Shown: in pieces, positions 60,001-64,000 of the stretch
How the letters are laid out: each line of letters begins with the position of its first letter
How positions within the stretch are numbered: position 1 is the stretch's first letter
NCBI GenBank assembly: GCA_013399305.1
Contig: VXAI01000015.1
Location: 939,965-1,003,964 of the forward strand
Length of the DNA stretch: 64,000 nt
Direction: 5' to 3'
Source: Rostratula benghalensis
Lineage: Eukaryota; Chordata; Aves; Charadriiformes; Rostratulidae
Program-made: the position numbers and the translations under genes
Notes under the pieces: generated by a model
Databases searched by the model: none
The model's input: the letters and a program-made list of their open reading frames with translations, nothing else
What the model was told of the DNA's origin: nothing

Positions 60001-63000
60001 CTAAGCCACCCTTGAATGAAAGACCTCTCCTATATCCCCTCTCAGGTTTCTGTTTCCCAGGCTGAAGAATCTCGGTCTTGTGGCCATTTCAGACCTTAGA
60101 TCATCCCTAACTAGCTCCCTGTGCCTCCTCTAGTCCTGCTGTGGCCTCTAGCCAACTGGTACAACAGCCATGGAGATGCAGATGCAACCTGGAGCTACCT
60201 GATAGCACAGTGAGGTTTGCAGTTTTACCCTGTTTGTCTCCTGACACTCAATTTGCTTTTTTGACTGCTTTTGAGCCTTGGGCTGATGCTTTCATGAACG
60301 CTCTTGGCTTGCTCTTGCACAGCATACTTAGGTCCCTGTGACTCAGTTTGCCCATCAGTAGACTGGGACAGAGCTGGTGATTGCTCACTCCTTAAGAATT
60401 CACACTGGCACCCATGGTCAGAGGTTGCAAGGCAAGGCCTCTCATTTTTGTATTGTCTCTTCCCTATAGGGCCAGTGGCATATATAGTGCTAGGCTGGGA
60501 ATTTTGCCCCTGCCTGGGAGGAACCAGGCTGTTCTGATCTGTATGCTGGTCAAGCTGGATTCAAATGACAATCCTAATTTTGTTTGCTTTGTATATGATG
60601 GTTACATTTTTGACTGTTGTTGCTGGGCTGGAAGTGTAATTGATTAATGTAGCATTTAAGAAGGGAAAGAGGATTAAAGCAATGGTGAGGCTGTGCTGCC
60701 AGACACTGCATTGACTGCCTCACACTTTCACAGCTTCAGCTTTTGTTTGCTTGCAGATCAGCTTGTCTGAGATCCCAAGTTTTTATTTCTTGTGGCTCTG
60801 AGCTTGTTGGCAGATCCCTCAAAGCCAAGGCTCCTGCAGGGAAGGGAGCTATAGCCCTGAAGAGAGATGTGCAAAGAGCTAGTCCAAACTCCAGGTTTAA
60901 TTCAGTTATATCTTAGGGCAAAAGCACTAGCTGTTTGGCCATGATCTGTCCAGGGAAATGTATGTGGGGATCTCCATAGCCCAAATGTCTGTAAACTCTT
61001 GTAAACAAAGCTCACAGACCTGGAGGAGGTCCACCTGTCCATGACAGTGCAGTTTCGAGGGAGAAAGTCCCTTAATGGTTGTGAACATGGAGGTGGGGAG
61101 ATAAAAGATGAACGCAGCATGAGCTGGATTGTGGTCTTTAGGAGTTCCTGCAGCGTCAGTGCTGGCGGTAGCAACTGCAAGCCGGAGGCACTGCTGAGAC
61201 TCTGCACTTCATGGAGAAATGGTAGCAATATCCCATGTAATATTAATTAGGTCTTAAGCTTTTTGCATGTGAGGCTCTCTTTGCAGCCCGTGAGGCCCCT
61301 TGATGGTGGTCTGGGCCCAAGGTGTTTGTACAGTGATGGGTTTTAGAAACAGAGTTCTGCTAAGTAATTATGGACGCTGCTCTGCTCGTTATTGTGAAAA
61401 TTAATCGAGTTGTAGCAGGGTCCATAAAAGCAGATTGGTTGGCCTGCATAGAGAACCTTAACAACTGGTGATCTTGTGGTCAGAGTTAAATTGGACAACA
61501 GCACTGCAAGCACAGGGAAGGTCACCAGTCCTCTCCAGTGATGCATGACATTAACTTGACTTCTTAGCACAGGAGAATTCTGAGCTTCCACTACTTTCAC
61601 CATGAATTAGTTGGGTGTCTGAAGTACATGGAGGATTTCTGCACTCATTTCATTTAGATGAATTTTATCTTGATTAAATTAAGCTGAACTGTAAAGCTGG
61701 ATACTTTAGACACACAGTCTTGCACTGTGCTGCCACAGAAGCTGTAGTACCAGCAGAAAGGCAGTGTGTCACCAGAGACACCTGTCACAGCTCTGGAAGC
61801 TGGGCTTTGCACAAAGGCCCTACCTTTCCTGTCCTGTCCCACTCAGGGAGTGTATCACACACTCCCAGTGTGGGGTATCTCCTCCAGACTGTGTGGGCTT
61901 TCAGAGGGAGGTGGTAGGAAGCCGTAACTCTTCTTATGTTCCGCCCCATGCTTGTACTTCCACGCTCTTTCTTTCTACCTTCTCCACATCCCCACTGCTG
62001 CCTGGTCCTGCACGTGCTTTCCAGCAGCTTTTCTGTCTCCTCAGCAGCCTGCATTCCCCTGGCAGACTTACAAGAAGCCCTACAGAAAGGGGAGAGTCAC
62101 TGGTACCAGCAGGAGTTCTTTCAAGGCAGGAACACAAGGTCCCCTGTGTAACACCTTGTGCTTTCAATCAGCCTGTAAAGGGAGGTACTAAAGTAAAAAA
62201 AACAAACAACCCAAACCAAAAAACAAACAAACAAAAAACAACCACCAACAAAACCAAACAGAAAACACAACAGCAGAGCAAATGCAGTTAATGAAGCAAA
62301 CACTGGGAAGTGGCACCGCCAGGGGCAGTTTGTGGTCCCAAGGGGCTGCTTTGCTGTTCAGCCACCTGCCTTGGGAAGGCCCTGGGCTCTCTCTGGCATT
62401 ACCATTCATCAGACCATTTGAGAGGCTGATCTAAGGCAGGAGAAACAGTGAAGGAAAGCCCTACAAGGGCTTAAAATGAGCCTTGCTATGAGGGTCTCAC
62501 ATTTCAAGCCTTTAAGATGCAGAAACTTCTGATCTTATATGTCCCTCTGGGATCCCTTTTATTGTCTGTCTCATAAAACTATCTCTAAAGAGCTTTAAGA
62601 AACCTGGCTTAGAAGGGATCTCCACAGTTTAAGACTATGGGCTGGAGTTACATTTTCATAAAAGAATTAAAAAAACACCTTAAGCCCATACAGGAGAAGC
62701 AAAAGGTGGCACCTGGTGCTGCTAAGCTTCTTTTGGAGTTCAAAATCGCTAAGTGCAGGGATTATATTGGCTGTAAGCATCTTAGCAGCAGTGCTAAGAC
62801 ACTGAGAGCAACCACAGGCTTCTAGGGGCTGGAGGCCAGAGAACCAAACTGTGGAGTCTGATCTGAGCAGGCACAGTGCATGGAGGTGCTGGCAGCCATT
62901 TTGAGTGGTGTCTGCATGGGAAGCTTGATGCTCCCACCATCATTGGCTCTGGCAGAGTGCAGTGAGTCCAGCCATCAGGATGTCACATAAGATGTTCGCC

Positions 63001-63231
63001 TGCTGAGGAGGGTGACACCACTGACTAAAACTTCGATGTTCCCCACACACCTCAGCACTTCTAAAAACACTTTTAAAGACTTGTTTACAATTCATGATAA
63101 GCCTAGAAAACTGACCAGCTGTTCTTATTTCTTGCCATCTATAGTTTTCCTCCATCTATATCCAAAGATAAAAAGACACCTCTCAGCAAAAAAAACCCTA
63201 GTACTTGAGTATAAGAAGCACTGGTGAAGCA
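57075..63231. other. Intergenic, upstream of LRRC75B; no gene recognised
   Basis: Read for exons of a neighbour such as a gamma-glutamyltransferase gene, which lies beyond LRRC75B in human; none was recognised. There is one A/C-rich stretch near 62.2 kb. Confidence 0.55.
62191..62275. repeat. A/C-rich low-complexity stretch (AAAC-type)
   Basis: Irregular aaac and caaa units with almost no T or G. It may be a decayed retroposon tail or simple low complexity; no retroposon body was recognised beside it. Confidence 0.8.
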
Positions 63232-63416
63232 AGGGTGACAGAGCACTGGGACAGGCTGCCCAGGGAGGTTGTGGAGTCCCCTTCTCTGGAGATTTTTAAG
63301 ACCCACCTGGATGCAGTCCTGAATAATGTGCTCTGGGCAATCCTGCTTTAGCAGGGAAGTTGGACTAAATGATCTCTAGAGGTCCCTTCCAACTCTGACA
63401 ATTCTGTGATTCCATG
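63232..63416 (+). mobile_element. CR1 LINE 3' fragment, plus orientation
   Basis: It shows the typical CR1 end: gggacaggctgcccaggga, tggagtccccttctctgga, acccacctggatgcagtcct, then aggtcccttccaactctga and a terminal attctgtgattc. It is 5'-truncated, as most CR1 copies are. Confidence 0.95.
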
Positions 63417-64000
63417 AAGCAGGTCTTAAGGTAGCAACTGGAGCATAAAAGTCTTTCCTGAAGCACTTAATCCTCTGCCCAGAAACCTTTCACGGCCAGG
63501 TTGTTACATGCCACTAACCCAGCATTTAGACTGAGATGGGTGATCAGAAGCAGGTGTCTAAATCTGTTGTTGAAAGCCTAGTGTTGAAGGGACTTCTCTG
63601 TCTGTTCTGTACTCTTCAGCCAGCCTCTGGATGCTGTACTGGAGCTGCCCCCTGGAGCTAGCATCAGTGTCCTTCCAGTTTGTGCCCAGGTCACCAGTGT
63701 CACCCACTCCAGCCTTCAAAATATAAGAGCCACTGAACCAAACTGACCTTACATGGTTACACATCAAGGAATTTGGATCTTACACTGCTGGCATTTGATT
63801 TATGTTTTGTCCCTCATCTAAGATGCCTTAAGTGATTTAAACTGTGGAGTTTAAATTCAGGTGATGCCTGAACCCACTTCAGTCTGCAGGGCAGTGCCAC
63901 GAGCAAACAGGCAGGAAAGGGCAGCACTGCCTGCCTTGATCTTCTCCAGGAGACTGCAGTATAGCTTGTCCTAGGAAAAGCGAACAGGCTTTTCCTAGGA

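Noticed and set aside
57075..63231. Expected gamma-glutamyltransferase neighbour
   Set aside because: Human synteny suggested looking for it, but no exon with a recognisable family motif was found; it may lie beyond the window.

Overview
The window is vertebrate nuclear DNA and almost certainly avian. Genes are split into short exons with GT-AG introns, and two CpG-rich promoter islands are present. Two fragments have the 3' end typical of the CR1 LINEs of birds and reptiles. A third interspersed repeat at about 29.7-30.7 kb matches, from memory, a GC-rich family common in bird genomes. The species cannot be named from the sequence.

Four protein-coding genes were reconstructed exon by exon, with every reading-frame phase closing. 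UPB1 (+, last four coding exons, 2588-7783; beta-ureidopropionase) runs into the window from the left. GUCD1 (-, six coding exons, 18492 down to 11751; 237 aa) lies tail to tail with UPB1. SNRPD3 (+, three coding exons, 19705-21460; 126 aa, spliceosomal Sm-D3) is head to head with GUCD1 across a CpG island. LRRC75B (-, four coding exons, 56808 down to 37129; 340 aa) has its own CpG island. Order and relative strands match what is known of human 22q11.23 (UPB1-GUCD1-SNRPD3-LRRC75B), which supports orthology.

Layout: 1-9 kb UPB1 3' half and 3' UTR; 9-18.5 kb GUCD1 with a long 3' UTR and a 40-N assembly gap in intron 1; 18.2-19.1 kb shared bidirectional promoter; 19-21.6 kb SNRPD3; 21.6-36 kb intergenic, holding an old interspersed repeat interrupted by a 293-bp GGCTN array; 36-56.8 kb LRRC75B with three large introns; 57.1-64 kb intergenic with one CR1 fragment.

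The genes do not form a pathway: UPB1 is pyrimidine catabolism, GUCD1 a poorly understood C39-peptidase-like protein, SNRPD3 the snRNP core and LRRC75B a small leucine-rich repeat protein. No tRNA, rRNA, CRISPR array, defence locus or novel multi-gene system was seen. The most interesting signals are the GGCTN array inside an interspersed repeat, a duplicated ~77-bp segment on either side of the UPB1/GUCD1 boundary, a possible cassette exon in the SNRPD3 5' UTR, and the unusual N-terminus of LRRC75B.
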